DNA from: Neisseria wadsworthii 9715
Lineage (GTDB): Bacteria; Pseudomonadota; Gammaproteobacteria; Burkholderiales; Neisseriaceae
Assembly (NCBI RefSeq): GCF_000227765.1
Contig: NZ_JH165159.1
Span: 1,762,151 to 1,826,150, forward strand
Direction of reading: 5' to 3'
DNA: 64,000 bases
Shown one piece after another: positions 36,557-47,687 of this stretch (the stretch's first letter is position 1; the number at the start of each line of letters is the position of its first letter). Made by a program: the position numbers and the translations under genes. Below the pieces are notes generated by a model. That model searched no databases. It had not been told where the DNA came from and saw only the letters and a list, made by a program, of their open reading frames with translations.

Positions 36557-38020
36557 TTAGTTTGCGCTTTGTTTTTTCTTGATGCTTACTTGACGCTTTT
36601 TCTTTAGACGGTTTTTTTCTACTTTTTTACCTTCTCGTTTTTCAATCCTATTGCTTAATTGTACTCGTCGCAACGGTTTGTTCTTCGGCTTCTCATCCGC
36701 ATTTTCATAAGGGTTATCTGACACATTGTATTGAATACGCAGAGGTGTGCCTTGCAGATTAAAAGCTTTTCTAAAAGTCTGTGTCAAATATCGGGTATAG
36801 GCCTCAGGTATATGTTGCAAGGCATTGCCGTGTATAACGATAACAGGCGGGTTCATACCGCCTTGATGGGCATAACGCATCTTTGGTCGAACCAATCCGG
36901 CACGTGGCGGGGCTTGACGCTCAATCGCACTTTGTAAAACACGGGTAATTTTCGGTGTTGGCATTTTTATCATGGCAGCATCATAAGCCGCCTGAATACT
37001 TGCAAACAAACCGTCGATACCTTTTTCTTTTAATGCTGAAATATAGTGAAATTTGGCAAAGTCTAAAAAATACAGTTTGCGTGCAATATCGCGTTTGATT
37101 TGAGCCTTTCTATCTTCATCAATATCATCCCATTTATTGACCGCTACGACCAAGGCCCGCCCCGCTTCTAGTGCAAAACCTGCAATGGTGGCATCTTGAT
37201 CTGCAATATCTTGCTGTGCATCTAATACCAACACGGCTACATTAGATGCTTCCACTGCTTGCATAGCTTTAATCACCGAAAATTTTTCAACGGCTTCTTC
37301 AACTTTTCCGCGCCTGCGTACACCTGCGGTATCGATAATGGTAAAAGGTTTGCCTTCACGCTCAAAATCAATATGAATACTGTCTCGCGTGGTGCCCGCC
37401 ATATCAAAAGCAATTACCCGCTCTTCGCCCAAAATGGCATTAACCAAAGTAGATTTTCCAACATTGGGTCTACCTATTACAGCAAATACAGGATGTTTGG
37501 CAATTTCTTCAGTTTCTTCAGCATGTGGAAATTTTTCCAGCACGTCTTCAATCAAACCGTATACACCGTCGCCATGCGCGCCGGATACCACATAAGGATC
37601 GCCCAAAGCCAGTTCGTAAAACTCCGCTGCCAATACACTCCTGTTTGCTCCTTCACCTTTATTGACTGCCAGAAACACCGGACGAGGACTTTGCCGCAAA
37701 CGGTCGGCAATAATTTTATCTTGTGGTGTTAAACCTGTTCGACCGTCTACCAGAAAAACAACAGCATCTGCTTCGTCAATCGCTTGCAATGTATGCTTGG
37801 CCATTTCGTGCAGAATACCACTATCCACCACAGGTTCAAATCCTCCGGTATCAACAACCAGATAGGGTTTGCTGCCGACTTTCCCATGGCCGTAATGACG
37901 ATCACGGGTAAGACCGGGCATATCTGCGACCAAAGCGTCTTTAGTACGGGTCAGCCGATTAAATAAAGTGGATTTTCCGACATTGGGTCGGCCGACAAGT
38001 GCGATTGTGGGTTTCATCAA
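36557..38020 (-). CDS. der: ribosome biogenesis GTPase Der (EngA)
   Basis: Double GTPase needed for 50S assembly. 487 residues. Two tandem G domains, each with P-loop GRPNVGKST (about 10-18 and 188-196). NKxD elements are NKGEG in domain 1 and NKWDD in domain 2. The C-terminal KH-like domain ([18 protein letters not shown]) is followed by a very basic tail ending [15 protein letters not shown]. Upstream lies a Correia-like element in place of the bamB gene usual in other proteobacteria. Confidence 0.96.
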   Translation of the reverse strand: MMKPTIALVGRPNVGKSTLFNRLTRTKDALVADMPGLTRDRHYGHGKVGSKPYLVVDTGGFEPVVDSGILHEMAKHTLQAIDEADAVVFLVDGRTGLTPQDKIIADRLRQSPRPVFLAVNKGEGANRSVLAAEFYELALGDPYVVSGAHGDGVYGLIEDVLEKFPHAEETEEIAKHPVFAVIGRPNVGKSTLVNAILGEERVIAFDMAGTTRDSIHIDFEREGKPFTIIDTAGVRRRGKVEEAVEKFSVIKAMQAVEASNVAVLVLDAQQDIADQDATIAGFALEAGRALVVAVNKWDDIDEDRKAQIKRDIARKLYFLDFAKFHYISALKEKGIDGLFASIQAAYDAAMIKMPTPKITRVLQSAIERQAPPRAGLVRPKMRYAHQGGMNPPVIVIHGNALQHIPEAYTRYLTQTFRKAFNLQGTPLRIQYNVSDNPYENADEKPKNKPLRRVQLSNRIEKREGKKVEKNRLKKKRQVSIKKKQSAN

Positions 38021-38098
38021 GATATTCTCTAACAGCCGGTTTTAATACCCTTATTCAGTATGATCGGCTGCTTTATTAAAATCAGTAAGGTTACCTTC

Positions 38099-38207
38099 TA
38101 TAGCAAATAAACTTATTTTTGATACAAGGCAGCAAGCCGCAGATAGTACAAGTAGTACGGCAAGGCGCAGCAACGGCGTAGCAGAAATAAAGTTTATTTG
38201 CGATATA
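38099..38207. mobile_element. Correia-like MITE (CREE)
   Basis: 109-bp element bounded by TATA with near-perfect terminal inverted repeats (AGCAAATAAACTT left; AAGTTTATTTGC right). The interior carries ACAAGGC, AAGCCGCAGA, AGTACAAGTAGTACGG and CAAGGCG...CAACGGCGTA, in the order of the short Correia repeat of N. meningitidis and N. gonorrhoeae as I recall it. Only the outer ends differ. A non-autonomous mobile element; known copies can supply promoters or RNase III sites. It sits 79 bp upstream of der. Confidence 0.82.
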
Positions 38208-38256
38208 ACGACAAATTAACATGAACTTTCGTTTTTCAGACAGGCATTAAATGATC

Positions 38257-38284
38257 AAGGGCTTACAGATTAGTGTAAGCCTTT
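38257..38284 (-). terminator. stem after yfgM
   Basis: GGCTTACA / TGTAAGCC with a 6-nt loop, just downstream of the yfgM stop on the minus strand. No strong T-run. A single DUS copy follows at 38235-38246. Confidence 0.55.
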
Positions 38285-38290
38285 GAATGT

Positions 38291-38920
38291 TTATTTCAAT
38301 TGATCAAGCTTGAACTGGAGCAATTCACGTGCTGCCGCTTCCTTCGGCAGTTTGTTCAGTGCATCTTCATAAGCGGCAACGGCTTCTTTGCCCTTACCTT
38401 GCGCAACCAGCACATCGCCTTTTAGCTCCAACAATACCGGCTGGAAAGCTTCGTCAACAGGAGTATTCAAAGTAGCCAATGCTTCATCAAATTTTTGCTG
38501 TTGCAACTGAACGGTTGCTAAGCGTTGGGCGGCAAGCGCCTGTACCAAAGAAGCTTTTTGATTCTTCAAAACCCAATTCAAATGCTTGGTTGCTGCATCA
38601 TAATTACCTTTGTCGAACTCAGCAGCCGCAGCCATAAAGGTTGCTTGGGCAGCGGCGATGGTTTTCGGGTAGTTTTGCTGCAGATTCAGCAAATCAACAT
38701 GCAGTATCTTTGGATCTTTACTCGTTTGCGCCTTAGATGCCATCTGCGACAAAATTTCTGCCGCCTCTTCATTTTTCCCGGCTTGATAATTTTTGTAGAG
38801 TACGAGACCTAAATAAGCCAAGCTACACGCTACCAATAAGGCAAAAATCCAACGCCCCCAACCTTTCCAGAAATGTTTGAAATTCTCTAATTCTTGTTGT
38901 TCTTCAAGATGTGCTGCCAT
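38291..38920 (-). CDS. yfgM: YfgM-family TPR protein, SecYEG/periplasmic chaperone partner
   Basis: 209-residue inner-membrane protein: cytoplasmic N-terminus, one helix (WIFALLVACSLAYLGLVLY, about 23-41), then a periplasmic TPR domain (YDAATKHLNWVL, FDEALATLNTP, EAVAAYEDALNKLP). In E. coli YfgM binds SecYEG and PpiD and helps hand proteins to periplasmic chaperones. Its ATG directly follows the hisS stop codon, so they are co-transcribed. Confidence 0.9.
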   Translation of the reverse strand: MAAHLEEQQELENFKHFWKGWGRWIFALLVACSLAYLGLVLYKNYQAGKNEEAAEILSQMASKAQTSKDPKILHVDLLNLQQNYPKTIAAAQATFMAAAAEFDKGNYDAATKHLNWVLKNQKASLVQALAAQRLATVQLQQQKFDEALATLNTPVDEAFQPVLLELKGDVLVAQGKGKEAVAAYEDALNKLPKEAAARELLQFKLDQLK

Positions 38921-40216
38921 TTATGTATTCTTCCATTCTTGTAAAGTTGTCAATAATTGTTCGGCATTTATTGTTTGTTGGCCGAAATTACCCTGCATAT
39001 CTTTCAGAGTAACCGAGCCGCTTTCCATTTCGCTTTGCGCCACAATCAATACAAAACGTGCGCCGCTCGCATCGGCTTTTTTTATTTGCGCCTTCAAACT
39101 TTGGTTGCCCGAATGCTGCAACACACAAAATCCGTTTTCACGTAATAAATGCGAATATTGCATTGATTTCAATGCAGTGCCCTCACCTTGATGCATGCTG
39201 TAAACATCAGGTGCCGATTCACTTTTCAGACAACCGTATTCATTAACCAATAGCAATAACCGCTCAATACCCATAGCGAAACCGATGGAAGGAGTGTGTT
39301 TTCCGCCAAGCTCTTCGATCAAACCATCATAGCGGCCGCCACCACAAACAGTGGCCTGAGCGCCAAGTTTATCGGTTGTCCACTCAAAGACTGTTTGGTT
39401 GTAATAATCCAAACCGCGAACCAAGCGGGAATTCTCTACATATCGGATACCCAAACCGTCGAGCATGCTTTTCAGCTCGTTGTAATGTGCCAGTGAAGCT
39501 TCGCCCAAATAGTCGGTAAGTCGTGGCGCGGCATTGCAAATTTCTTGCAAATCGGGATTTTTACTGTCTAAAACACGCAAAGGATTAGTATGCAAACGCC
39601 GCTTGCTGTCTTCATCCAACCTGTTTTCATATTGGCTTAAATAATCAACCAATGCGCTGCGGTGAGCTGCCCGCTCTTCCCTATTGCCCAGATTATTTAA
39701 TTCCAATGTCAAATACTGGCTGATACCTAATTCTTTCCACAAGTCGGCGCACATGGCTATCATCTCGGCGTCAACATCAGGCCCTTCGAAACCTAGCGCT
39801 TCAACCCCTACTTGGTGAAACTGACGGTAACGGCCTTTCTGCGGGCGTTCGCGACGGAACATCGGCCCCATATACCAAAGCTTCTGAGGACTGTTGTAAA
39901 GCAAATTGTGCTCAACCACCGCACGTAAACAAGAGGCTGTGCCTTCAGGGCGTAAACTCAAGCTGATGGAATCGTTGGAATCGGAAAAGGTGTACATTTC
40001 TTTGCCAACCACATCGGTTTCTTCACCGATAGAACGCACAAATAAACCGGTTTGTTCCAAAATCGGCGTACGGATTTGCTTGTAACCGAAACGCTTCGTC
40101 CAACGGACAATCACCTCTTCGAACGCCTGCCAGAATGCCGAAGTCAGCTTGAAATCTTTTTGCTCCACCGGCAATAAATCGTTCATACCTTTTACGGCTT
40201 GAATTTTGTTACCCAT
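38921..40216 (-). CDS. hisS: histidyl-tRNA synthetase
   Basis: Class II synthetase, 431 residues. Motif 2 region [20 protein letters not shown] (about 113-132), the histidine A signature [15 protein letters not shown] (about 263-277), motif 3 [12 protein letters not shown] (about 306), and a C-terminal anticodon-binding domain. ispG lies 90 bp upstream, with a DUS stem between at 40249-40278. Confidence 0.96.
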   Translation of the reverse strand: MGNKIQAVKGMNDLLPVEQKDFKLTSAFWQAFEEVIVRWTKRFGYKQIRTPILEQTGLFVRSIGEETDVVGKEMYTFSDSNDSISLSLRPEGTASCLRAVVEHNLLYNSPQKLWYMGPMFRRERPQKGRYRQFHQVGVEALGFEGPDVDAEMIAMCADLWKELGISQYLTLELNNLGNREERAAHRSALVDYLSQYENRLDEDSKRRLHTNPLRVLDSKNPDLQEICNAAPRLTDYLGEASLAHYNELKSMLDGLGIRYVENSRLVRGLDYYNQTVFEWTTDKLGAQATVCGGGRYDGLIEELGGKHTPSIGFAMGIERLLLLVNEYGCLKSESAPDVYSMHQGEGTALKSMQYSHLLRENGFCVLQHSGNQSLKAQIKKADASGARFVLIVAQSEMESGSVTLKDMQGNFGQQTINAEQLLTTLQEWKNT

Positions 40217-40248
40217 TTTATTTCTTTTTTGATAAAACTTGTTTTTAA

Positions 40249-40278
40249 ATGCCTGTCTGAATGTTTTCAGACAGGCAT
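40249..40278. repeat. DUS inverted pair between ispG and hisS
   Basis: ATGCCTGTCTGAA, 4-nt loop, complement, inside the operon spacer. Confidence 0.66.
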
Positions 40279-40306
40279 CACTCTATCTGCGAACCCTTCA
40301 ATAGGT

Positions 40307-41581
40307 TTACCGGGCTGCCCGAATCGGAATAATGCGGTTTACAGAACGTTTTTTACCGTTTTCGCCATAATTGGTTTCCACATATTCTTTCACAATCTCG
40401 AGGAACTCAACGGCCATATTGTCCCCTTTCAAGGTCACTTTCCGCTCGCCGTCGACATACACCGGTGCAACCGGGGTTTCACCCGTGCCCGGCAAGCTGA
40501 TACCGATGTCGGCCAGCTTGCTCTCGCCCGGACCGTTAACCACACAGCCCATAACTGCTACATTGAGGTTTTCAACTCCGGGATATTGAAAACGCCAAAC
40601 AGCCATTTGCTCCCGCAGATAGCGTTGGATATCTTGCGCCAACTCTTGAAACACGGTACTGGTTGTCCTGCCGCAGCCCGGACAGGCGGTAACCATAGGC
40701 GTAAACGAACGCAAACCCATGGTTTGCAGAATCTCCTGAGCCACCACAACTTCCTGCGTTCTCGAGCTGCCCGGCTCGGGCGTTAAAGAGATGCGGATGG
40801 TATCGCCTATTCCTTCTTGCAAAAGTACGGCAAGCGCTGCCGTTGAAGCTACGATACCTTTGCTGCCCATTCCTGCTTCGGTTAAACCCAAGTGTAGGGG
40901 ATATTGGCAACGGCTGCCTAAATCCCGATAAACCTGAATCAAATCCTGCACGGCACTCACTTTGCAGGAAAGAATGATTTTGTTTTCAGACAGGCCTAAA
41001 TCTACTGCTTTTTGAGCGGATTCCAAAGCAGAAACAATTAAGGCTTCTTTCATTACCTCGTCGGGCGTTTTCGGCAAACCGGCTGCGATGTTTTCATCCA
41101 TCATCCGCTTGGCCAAGCTTTGATCAAGCGAGCCCCAGTTAACACCGATGCGCACAGCTTTATCGTATTCTGCGGCCGTGCGGATCATATAAGCAAATTT
41201 TTCGTCTCCTTTGGCACCTTTACCTACATTACCGGGATTAATCCGGTATTTAGACAAAGCTTTCGCGCAATCCGGAAATTCAGCCAGCAAACGTTCGCCG
41301 TTAAAGTGAAAATCGCCGATTAACGGAGTGTTACAGCCCATATCGTCCAAACGTTGACGAATTTCTGCTACTTTTGATGCTGCTTCCGGGCTATTGACCG
41401 TGATACGCACCATTTCAGAGCCGGCATCAGAAAGCTCTTTAACCTGCAACGCAGTGGCTTCTGCATCCGCCGTATCGGTGTTGGTCATAGACTGTACGAC
41501 CACCGGCGCATCGGAACCGACTGTTATATGATCAATTTGAACTTGATGTGTTTTTCGACGTTTTATTGTGTATTGGTTCAT
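40307..41581 (-). CDS. ispG: HMB-PP synthase IspG (GcpE)
   Basis: Penultimate step of the non-mevalonate isoprenoid pathway, making HMBPP from the cyclic diphosphate with a 4Fe-4S cluster. 424 residues: N-terminal TIM barrel ([18 protein letters not shown] near 25) and C-terminal cluster domain with ACPGCGRTT (about 298) and [13 protein letters not shown] (about 343). A DUS lies inside at about 40984. Two bases separate it from rodZ. Confidence 0.96.
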   Translation of the reverse strand: MNQYTIKRRKTHQVQIDHITVGSDAPVVVQSMTNTDTADAEATALQVKELSDAGSEMVRITVNSPEAASKVAEIRQRLDDMGCNTPLIGDFHFNGERLLAEFPDCAKALSKYRINPGNVGKGAKGDEKFAYMIRTAAEYDKAVRIGVNWGSLDQSLAKRMMDENIAAGLPKTPDEVMKEALIVSALESAQKAVDLGLSENKIILSCKVSAVQDLIQVYRDLGSRCQYPLHLGLTEAGMGSKGIVASTAALAVLLQEGIGDTIRISLTPEPGSSRTQEVVVAQEILQTMGLRSFTPMVTACPGCGRTTSTVFQELAQDIQRYLREQMAVWRFQYPGVENLNVAVMGCVVNGPGESKLADIGISLPGTGETPVAPVYVDGERKVTLKGDNMAVEFLEIVKEYVETNYGENGKKRSVNRIIPIRAAR

Positions 41582-41583
41582 GT

Positions 41584-42444
41584 TTATTGACCTACTTTAA
41601 ATACTGCCGTTGTGCGGCCGACCAGATAGGGTGCCCAGTTAATTTCCTGCCCACCGAAATTAACAATGCTGCCGTGTACCACACCGATGCGCACATCATA
41701 CGGAGCATTACCCTTGAAGCGATGCTCGCTGGCTGCCGGCACAATCTGATTAACCAGTTCGGCGCCTGTTTTATCTTTTACAACCAATTTGGTTCGATAA
41801 CGAACTTTGATGTATAACTCATCCGCAGCTACCACCAATGTTTCTTGCTCATCACTTGGTGCCGACGCTGCTGAAGCTGCCGACACCGCCGGGGCTGATG
41901 CGGCAGATGCAGCCGATGCTGCTACATTACCTTCTTCCATCGGTACAACTGTGACATTTTTCTGCTTCAGCTCCGTGGCCTGCTGCATAACCTGCTCAGT
42001 AGAAGATTGCGCCTGCATATCATCTGCCGCTTTCTGAGTGGCAGATTTACTCTGCCAAATAAACACACCGCCTACCGCAACCGCCGCAGCACATACTGCG
42101 ACAATCCAGCCGGGAAAGCTTTTTTTCTCTTCCAGATAGGCATAGCGCTCTTTATCACTCTTTTTATAACCGCTGAAAATATTTTTTTCAGAAACCGGAG
42201 CCACTTTATCCAAAAGTCCGGTTAACACGGCTTCATCCGCTTGAACCAAACGACCGTATGCACGTAGAAAACCCCGTACAAACACCATATCCGGCAGCTG
42301 ACGGTAATCGCCCATTTCCAAAGCGGCAACCTTATCCACCGGCAATTTCAAACGCTCCGCCACTTCGGCCAAGGTCATACCTTTTTGCTCCCTCAGAGCA
42401 ATCAACATTTTGCCCAGTTCTTGAGCATCCGGATTAATGTTCAT
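41584..42444 (-). CDS. rodZ: cytoskeleton protein RodZ
   Basis: Bitopic protein linking MreB to the cell-wall machinery. 286 residues: N-terminal helix-turn-helix ([20 protein letters not shown], about 18-37), one membrane helix ([18 protein letters not shown], about 111-128), an Ala/Ser-rich linker (ASAASAAS repeats about 175-200), and a C-terminal DUF4115 beta domain (KDKTGAELV ... [12 protein letters not shown]). Fits with the mre operon in the same window and suggests a rod-shaped or rod-derived neisserial cell. Confidence 0.92.
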   Translation of the reverse strand: MNINPDAQELGKMLIALREQKGMTLAEVAERLKLPVDKVAALEMGDYRQLPDMVFVRGFLRAYGRLVQADEAVLTGLLDKVAPVSEKNIFSGYKKSDKERYAYLEEKKSFPGWIVAVCAAAVAVGGVFIWQSKSATQKAADDMQAQSSTEQVMQQATELKQKNVTVVPMEEGNVAASAASAASAPAVSAASAASAPSDEQETLVVAADELYIKVRYRTKLVVKDKTGAELVNQIVPAASEHRFKGNAPYDVRIGVVHGSIVNFGGQEINWAPYLVGRTTAVFKVGQ

Positions 42445-42455
42445 TTATGATTCTC

Positions 42456-43223
42456 TCACTTTATTTCGCCACCGGTAACCGACTGCAACTCTTCCGAATA
42501 AGGATACAAAGCACGTAGCTGCGCTTCATATTCATAAGCAGCCTGACCGTTACCTAATGCTTTGGCCAATTTCCATCCGAGCAACAAATCATCAGCAGAA
42601 AGCATTTCAACCCTGCTTTGATATTGCCGGAAATACATATCGGCTTCGTTTAATTCGCCAGCCAGTAATTTGGTGCGCGCCAACTCTTTAACAGCCGGAA
42701 CAAAATTGGGAGCCGCCGCAATGGAGCGCTCCAAATAAGCTTGCGCTAAAGAATATTGACCCATTTTCGCACTACATACCCCTTTATTCAGATAGGCGAT
42801 AAAAGGGCTTGGATAAGTTGGGTCTGCCAAAGCCTTATCAAAGTAAGGTAGGGCAGCATTCGGATTATTTTTTACACTGCACAAAAACCAGCCGTAGTTG
42901 TTATTGATTTCAGCGCTGTCCGGTTTAATCGCCAATCCCTGCAAAAAACTTTCTTCAGCGCGCTCGGGCACTTTCAAAAATTGATAAATCTGGGCGCGAA
43001 TCAGCCAAGCCATCTCATTTTTACTGTTGGCTTTCAATGCTTCTTCGATACTGGCCGTTGCCAAACGGTAATCTTTGGCACGCATGTATTCCACTGCCAG
43101 CTGAGTCTGAATTTGTGACACTTCTACTGCCCGCTCTTTAGCAGTTGGTTTTTTAAACCCTTTGCTTGAACATGCACCCAACATCACAGCCAATAAAACA
43201 GGAGCCCATAATTGCTTCATCAC
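42456..43223 (-). CDS. pilW: type IV pilus stability lipoprotein PilW/PilF
   Basis: Outer-membrane TPR lipoprotein needed for secretin PilQ assembly and pilus stability, hence also for DNA uptake. 255 residues. Lipobox LGAC with Cys18, then about six TPR units (for example YRLATASIEEALKANSKNEM; AEINNNYGWFLCSVKNNPNA; YSLAQAYLERSIAAAPNFVP). Start could be the second Met. Lies in the conserved rlmN-pilW-rodZ-ispG-hisS order. Confidence 0.93.
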   Translation of the reverse strand: MMKQLWAPVLLAVMLGACSSKGFKKPTAKERAVEVSQIQTQLAVEYMRAKDYRLATASIEEALKANSKNEMAWLIRAQIYQFLKVPERAEESFLQGLAIKPDSAEINNNYGWFLCSVKNNPNAALPYFDKALADPTYPSPFIAYLNKGVCSAKMGQYSLAQAYLERSIAAAPNFVPAVKELARTKLLAGELNEADMYFRQYQSRVEMLSADDLLLGWKLAKALGNGQAAYEYEAQLRALYPYSEELQSVTGGEIK

Positions 43224-43244
43224 ACTTACCTTAATTATCTAAAT

Positions 43245-44342
43245 TTATTGTTGCACCAGCAATTGCTGCCACTTCTGCTGGCGGCGTGTTTTATCTTGAA
43301 CCTGCCCTGCCAGTTGGCCGCATGCAGCGTCAATATCGTCACCTCTGGTTTTACGCACCGTCACCACAAAACCGGCTTCTTGGAGAATCTCTTTAAACAC
43401 ACGGATAGCATCGTTACTCGAACGATCATATCCCGAATTCGGAAACGGATTAAACGGAATCAGATTAAACTTACATGGCACATCTTTTACCAATTCAATC
43501 AATTCTTTGGCATGCTGCGGTTTATCATTGATGCCATCAAGCATAACATATTCAAATGTTACAAAATCACGCGGCGCTTTAACCAGATAACGCTGACAAG
43601 CCGCCATCAATTCCTTCAACGGATATTTTTTATTCAATGGCACAATCTCATCACGCACCGCATCATTTGAAGCATGTAAAGACACAGCCAACGCAACCGG
43701 CATTGCTTCTTTCAAACGATCCATTTGCGGCACCATGCCGGAAGTAGAAACGGTAACACGACGGCGGGATAGGCCATAACCATGGTCATCCAGCATAATG
43801 CTCAAAGCCGTAACCACATTATCAAAGTTGGCCAAAGGCTCGCCCATACCCATCATCACCACATTGGAAATAACGCGCTCATTTTTCGGGGTTACGCCCA
43901 TTGCCTTATTCGCCCACCAAAGCTGGCCGATAATTTCTGCCGCACTCAGATTGCGGTTAAAGCCCTGCCGGCCGGTTGAGCAGAATGTGCATTCCAACGC
44001 ACAGCCTACCTGAGAGGAGATACATAAAGTGCCGCGTTCGGCTTCAGGTATAAATACAGTTTCCACACCATTTCCGGTACCTACATCCAGTAACCATTTT
44101 CGGGTACCGTCTCTCGATTCTTGTGCGGCCATCAATGCAGGCACGCCGACTTCTGCCTTGTCCTGCAATTTTGCACGCAAAGATTTTGCCAAATCGGTCA
44201 TTTCATCAAAATCAGACGCACCCGCTTGGTGCATCCAACGCATAACCTGTTTGGCACGGAACGGTTTTTCACCCATTTCAGCAAAATGTTGGGTTAAACC
44301 GCTTAAATCATAATTTAATAAATTGGCTTTCATATATTTCAA
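43245..44342 (-). CDS. rlmN: dual-specificity RNA methyltransferase RlmN
   Basis: Radical SAM enzyme that makes m2A2503 in 23S rRNA and m2A37 in some tRNAs. 365 residues. Radical SAM CxxxCxxC in [12 protein letters not shown] (about 120), acceptor cysteines near the C-terminal [15 protein letters not shown] and in the second conserved site, and GGMGEPL-like [13 protein letters not shown]. The 56-bp gap to ndk holds a different hairpin at 44351-44377. Confidence 0.95.
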   Translation of the reverse strand: MKYMKANLLNYDLSGLTQHFAEMGEKPFRAKQVMRWMHQAGASDFDEMTDLAKSLRAKLQDKAEVGVPALMAAQESRDGTRKWLLDVGTGNGVETVFIPEAERGTLCISSQVGCALECTFCSTGRQGFNRNLSAAEIIGQLWWANKAMGVTPKNERVISNVVMMGMGEPLANFDNVVTALSIMLDDHGYGLSRRRVTVSTSGMVPQMDRLKEAMPVALAVSLHASNDAVRDEIVPLNKKYPLKELMAACQRYLVKAPRDFVTFEYVMLDGINDKPQHAKELIELVKDVPCKFNLIPFNPFPNSGYDRSSNDAIRVFKEILQEAGFVVTVRKTRGDDIDAACGQLAGQVQDKTRRQQKWQQLLVQQ

Positions 44343-44350
44343 AAACCTTT

Positions 44351-44377
44351 AGGCTGCCCGAACCATTCAGGCAGCCT
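44351..44377 (-). terminator. hairpin between ndk and rlmN with Simonsiella-type DUS
   Basis: On the minus strand AGGCTGCCTGAA, 3-nt loop, TTCGGGCAGCCT, then AAAGGTTTTTG. The left arm is an exact match to what I recall as the AG-simDUS dialect. Likely a terminator or attenuator between ndk and rlmN. Confidence 0.6.
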
Positions 44378-44398
44378 TTGGCATTTCAATGCGCTGAT

Positions 44399-44824
44399 TC
44401 AGCGTGAGCAAATTTCGCTTTGGCTGAAGAAGTAAGCAATTTCGATTGCTGCGTTTTCAAGGCTGTCTGAACCGTGTACGGCGTTCTCGCCGACAGAAGC
44501 AGCGAAATCTGCGCGGATGGTGCCGGCAGCAGCTTCGGCAGGATTGGTGGCGCCCATGATTTCACGGTTTTTGGCTACGGCATTTTCGCCTTCTAAAACT
44601 TGCAGCATTACAGGACCACTGATCATGAACTCTACCAACTCTTGGAAGAAAGGACGCTCTTTATGAATGGCGTAAAAATCTTCCGCTTCTTTTTTGCTCA
44701 ATTGCTTCATTTTGGCAGCAACGATGCGCAAACCGTTTTCTTCGAAACGGTTGTAAATTGCGCCGATATTGTTTTTACCTACTGCATCGGGTTTAACGAT
44801 AGAGAAAGTACGTTGGATACTCAT
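44399..44824 (-). CDS. ndk: nucleoside diphosphate kinase
   Basis: Balances NTP pools. 141 residues from ATG 44824 (AAGGAG 7 nt upstream); the upstream open frame to 44881 is not used. The active His lies in the [20 protein letters not shown] segment (about 117). N-terminal [18 protein letters not shown] is standard. First gene of the ndk-rlmN-pilW-rodZ-ispG-hisS-yfgM series. Confidence 0.95.
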   Translation of the reverse strand: MSIQRTFSIVKPDAVGKNNIGAIYNRFEENGLRIVAAKMKQLSKKEAEDFYAIHKERPFFQELVEFMISGPVMLQVLEGENAVAKNREIMGATNPAEAAAGTIRADFAASVGENAVHGSDSLENAAIEIAYFFSQSEICSR

Positions 44825-44937
44825 GTAATGCTCCTTAATATTGAATGACTTGGTAAAAAAGCAAAGTTCTATATTGTACAAGATTGCAGATGCATTCTGT
44901 AATATTTTTTGTAAATTTATTTATCTGATTTAATAAG

Positions 44938-46071
44938 CTATTTAAGAGTTAAATGCGGTAACGCCAAATATTCTTCCGACTGCATTTCCACCATACGGCT
45001 TACCGTGCGCACAAATTCGTTGGCAAAATCACCTTCTATATAAATTTCTTCGGCAGGTACTTCACTGGTGGCGCATACTTTTACGCGATAATCATAAAAC
45101 ACGTCTATCAACCAAGTTAAGCGGCGTGCTTCCGAGCGTTCTGCAGGCGTGAGTTTTTCCAAGCCCGAGATGAACACCATCTGGTAATGCTCGGCCAAAT
45201 AAAGATAATCGGCTTGCGAGCGCGGGCCGAAACATAAGGTTCTGAAATCAAACCAAATCACCCGTTCGGTACGCCCCTTGCATTCCAGCTCCCGGCCGTG
45301 AATGGTAATTTTTTTATCGAGCTGTTTTTGCGAAGCAGTAACTTGGGCAAACAACGCACCCAGTTTCTGCTCGTTTTCGTCATTGGCGGGCACATAAAAC
45401 ACCTCGGCCGGGCTTAATGTGCGCAAACGGTAGTCCTCACCACCATCCACATTCAAAATTGTCAGCTTATCTTCCAGCAAAGCAATGGTAGGCAGAAAAC
45501 TGCTGCGGTTTTGCCCTTGCGGATAAAGCTCCGCAGGCGCATAGTTGGAAGTGGCAACCAGCACCACGCCTTCGTTGAACAGGTTTTCCAGCAAACGGCC
45601 GAGAATCATGGCATCGGCAATGTCGCTCACATGGAATTCGTCAAAACACAATACCCGCGTTTCCCGGGCGATTTCCGAAGCAACTGCTTTTAAAGGATTG
45701 GCTTCGCTTTTCAAGCCGCGCAGGCGCTGGTGGATTTCCGCCATAAAGGCATGAAAGTGCACGCGGCGCTTACGGCGATAAGGCAGGCAGCCGTAAAACA
45801 CATCCATCAAAAAGCTTTTGCCTCGTCCTACGCCGCCATAAAAATAAAGCCCTTTCGGCAATTGCGGCGAGCGCAGGCTGCGCCCGAGAAAACGGTTGCG
45901 CTTGCGTTTGAACATCATCAATTCCGTCCATAAACGGTCGAGGTGCTCGATGGCTTTTTTCTGTGCATCATCACGGATAAAGCCCGGTTTGGTCGATGCC
46001 GCCTGATACCAGGTAAGCGGGCTGTGGTTTGCGTAATCCGGCGCAATAAAACGTTCGTTTTGCTGTGTCAT
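44938..46071 (-). CDS. zapE: ZapE/AFG1-family ATPase
   Basis: Cell-division-associated ATPase of the AFG1 family; in E. coli ZapE acts at the Z-ring under stress. The frame opens at a TTG (46083), but ATG 46071 is preferred, giving 377 residues. Walker A YFYGGVGRGKSFLMD (about 78-92), Walker B VLCFDEFHVSDIADA, and sensor-like ATSNYAPAELYP. Own unit; AAGGAA lies 13 nt before the ATG. Confidence 0.88.
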   Translation of the reverse strand: MTQQNERFIAPDYANHSPLTWYQAASTKPGFIRDDAQKKAIEHLDRLWTELMMFKRKRNRFLGRSLRSPQLPKGLYFYGGVGRGKSFLMDVFYGCLPYRRKRRVHFHAFMAEIHQRLRGLKSEANPLKAVASEIARETRVLCFDEFHVSDIADAMILGRLLENLFNEGVVLVATSNYAPAELYPQGQNRSSFLPTIALLEDKLTILNVDGGEDYRLRTLSPAEVFYVPANDENEQKLGALFAQVTASQKQLDKKITIHGRELECKGRTERVIWFDFRTLCFGPRSQADYLYLAEHYQMVFISGLEKLTPAERSEARRLTWLIDVFYDYRVKVCATSEVPAEEIYIEGDFANEFVRTVSRMVEMQSEEYLALPHLTLK

Positions 46072-46194
46072 AGAGGTAGTCAATTTCCTTATAATGTCGG
46101 CATTATAGTGGATTTAATCTGAAGTTAGAAAGCTGCTGAAACCGTGAAAGCGGCAGCCCGCCTGAATTGGCGGATTTTGGCGCAGGATATTCCA

Positions 46195-46242
46195 ACAATG
46201 CCTGTCTGAAAGCGTAAAAACTTCTTTTCAGACAGGCATTGT
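46195..46242. terminator. DUS inverted pair after gatB
   Basis: ACAATGCCTGTCTGAAA / TTTCAGACAGGCATTGT with a 14-nt loop, 18 bp past the gatB stop on the minus strand. Confidence 0.68.
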
Positions 46243-46259
46243 GTTAACAAGCGGCATTA

Positions 46260-47687
46260 TCAAGCCAATTTCGCTTTCAGCAATTCCTGTACCTGCTGCG
46301 GATTGGCTTTGCCTTTGCTGGCTTTCATTACTTGACCCACCAGCGCATTAAAGGCTTTTTCCTTGCCGGCTTTGAATTCTTCCACCGATTTAGCGTTGCC
46401 CGCCAATACTTCATCAATGATTTTTTCAATCGCACCGGTATCGGTCATCTGTTTCAAACCGTCGCGCTCGATAATGGCTTCGGCATCCAAATCGCTGTCC
46501 CACATCGCTTCAAACACCTGTTTGGCTAGTTTGTTGCTTAATGTGCCGTCGGCGATTTTTGCTACCAATCCGGCTAGGCGGTCGGCCTGAATCGGGCTTT
46601 CAGACAGGCTTAAGCCTTCTTTGTTCAAGGTAGCGGCCAACTCGCCGTTCATCCAGTTTGCCACCAGTTTGCCTTGCCCGCTGGCTTGTGCGGCTGTTTC
46701 AAAGAAAGCGGCTTGAGCGTGGCTGGCGGTTAACAAACGGGCATCGTAGTCGCTCACGCCGAAATCACGGATAAAGCGTTGCGCCATTTCAGACGGCAGC
46801 TCCGGCATTTCGCTGCGGGCGCGTTCCATTTGTTCGTCGGAAATGATCACCGGCAGCAAGTCAGGGTCGGGGAAATAGCGGTAATCGTGCGCATCTTCTT
46901 TCAGGCGCATCACGCGGGTTTCGCCTTTATCGGGGTCGAACAGCATCGTTGCCTGCTGCACTTTGCCGCCGTCTTCCAAAATCTCAATCTGGCTTTCCAC
47001 TTCATAGTTAATCGCTTGCTCTAAGAAGCGGAAAGAGTTTAAGTTTTTGATTTCACGTCGCGTACCGAACTCCTGCTGGCCTTTCGGGCGCACCGATACG
47101 TTGGCATCGATACGGAACGAGCCTTCCGCCATATTGCCGTCACAAATATCCAGCCACGTTACCAAGCCGTGCAAAGCTTTGGCATAAGCCACGGCCTCGG
47201 CAGCGGAACGCATTTCCGGCTCGGAAACCACCTCCAGCAGAGGCGTACCTGCGCGGTTGAGGTCGATGCCCGTTGCACCGCTCAAGCCTTCATGCACCGA
47301 TTTGCCCGCATCTTCTTCCATGTGCGCACGGGTAACGTTGATGGTTTTGACTTCATCGCCCACCACAATCTCCAATTTGCCGTGTTCCACAATCGGCAAA
47401 TCCAACTGACTGATTTGATAGCCTTTGGGCAAATCGGGGTAGAAGTAGTTTTTACGGTCGAACACGTTTTTGCGGTTGATTTTCGCATCCAAAGCTAAAC
47501 CGAGTTTGATGGCTTTTTCCACCACTTCACGGTTCATTACCGGCAACACGCCCGGCAAAGCACACTCCACCACACTGGCATGCGCATTCGGCTCGGCACC
47601 GAAAGCGGTAGAAGCACCGCTGAAAATTTTGGATTTGGTATTTAATTGGACGTGGATTTCCAGTCCGATTACGGTTTCCCAGGTCAT
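46260..47687 (-). CDS. gatB: aspartyl/glutamyl-tRNA amidotransferase subunit B
   Basis: Kinase and tRNA-binding subunit of GatCAB, which turns Glu-tRNAGln and Asp-tRNAAsn into Gln- and Asn-tRNA. 475 residues from ATG 47687 ([20 protein letters not shown]). Signature DFNRAGTPL-type segment [16 protein letters not shown] (about 147) and the C-terminal YqeY-like domain ending [11 protein letters not shown]. The gene is split from gatA by the R-M island. No clear Shine-Dalgarno before the ATG (upstream is GACCTCCT). A DUS of the local type lies inside at about 46608; an 11/12 AT-DUS match is at 46788-46799. Confidence 0.94.
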   Translation of the reverse strand: MTWETVIGLEIHVQLNTKSKIFSGASTAFGAEPNAHASVVECALPGVLPVMNREVVEKAIKLGLALDAKINRKNVFDRKNYFYPDLPKGYQISQLDLPIVEHGKLEIVVGDEVKTINVTRAHMEEDAGKSVHEGLSGATGIDLNRAGTPLLEVVSEPEMRSAAEAVAYAKALHGLVTWLDICDGNMAEGSFRIDANVSVRPKGQQEFGTRREIKNLNSFRFLEQAINYEVESQIEILEDGGKVQQATMLFDPDKGETRVMRLKEDAHDYRYFPDPDLLPVIISDEQMERARSEMPELPSEMAQRFIRDFGVSDYDARLLTASHAQAAFFETAAQASGQGKLVANWMNGELAATLNKEGLSLSESPIQADRLAGLVAKIADGTLSNKLAKQVFEAMWDSDLDAEAIIERDGLKQMTDTGAIEKIIDEVLAGNAKSVEEFKAGKEKAFNALVGQVMKASKGKANPQQVQELLKAKLA

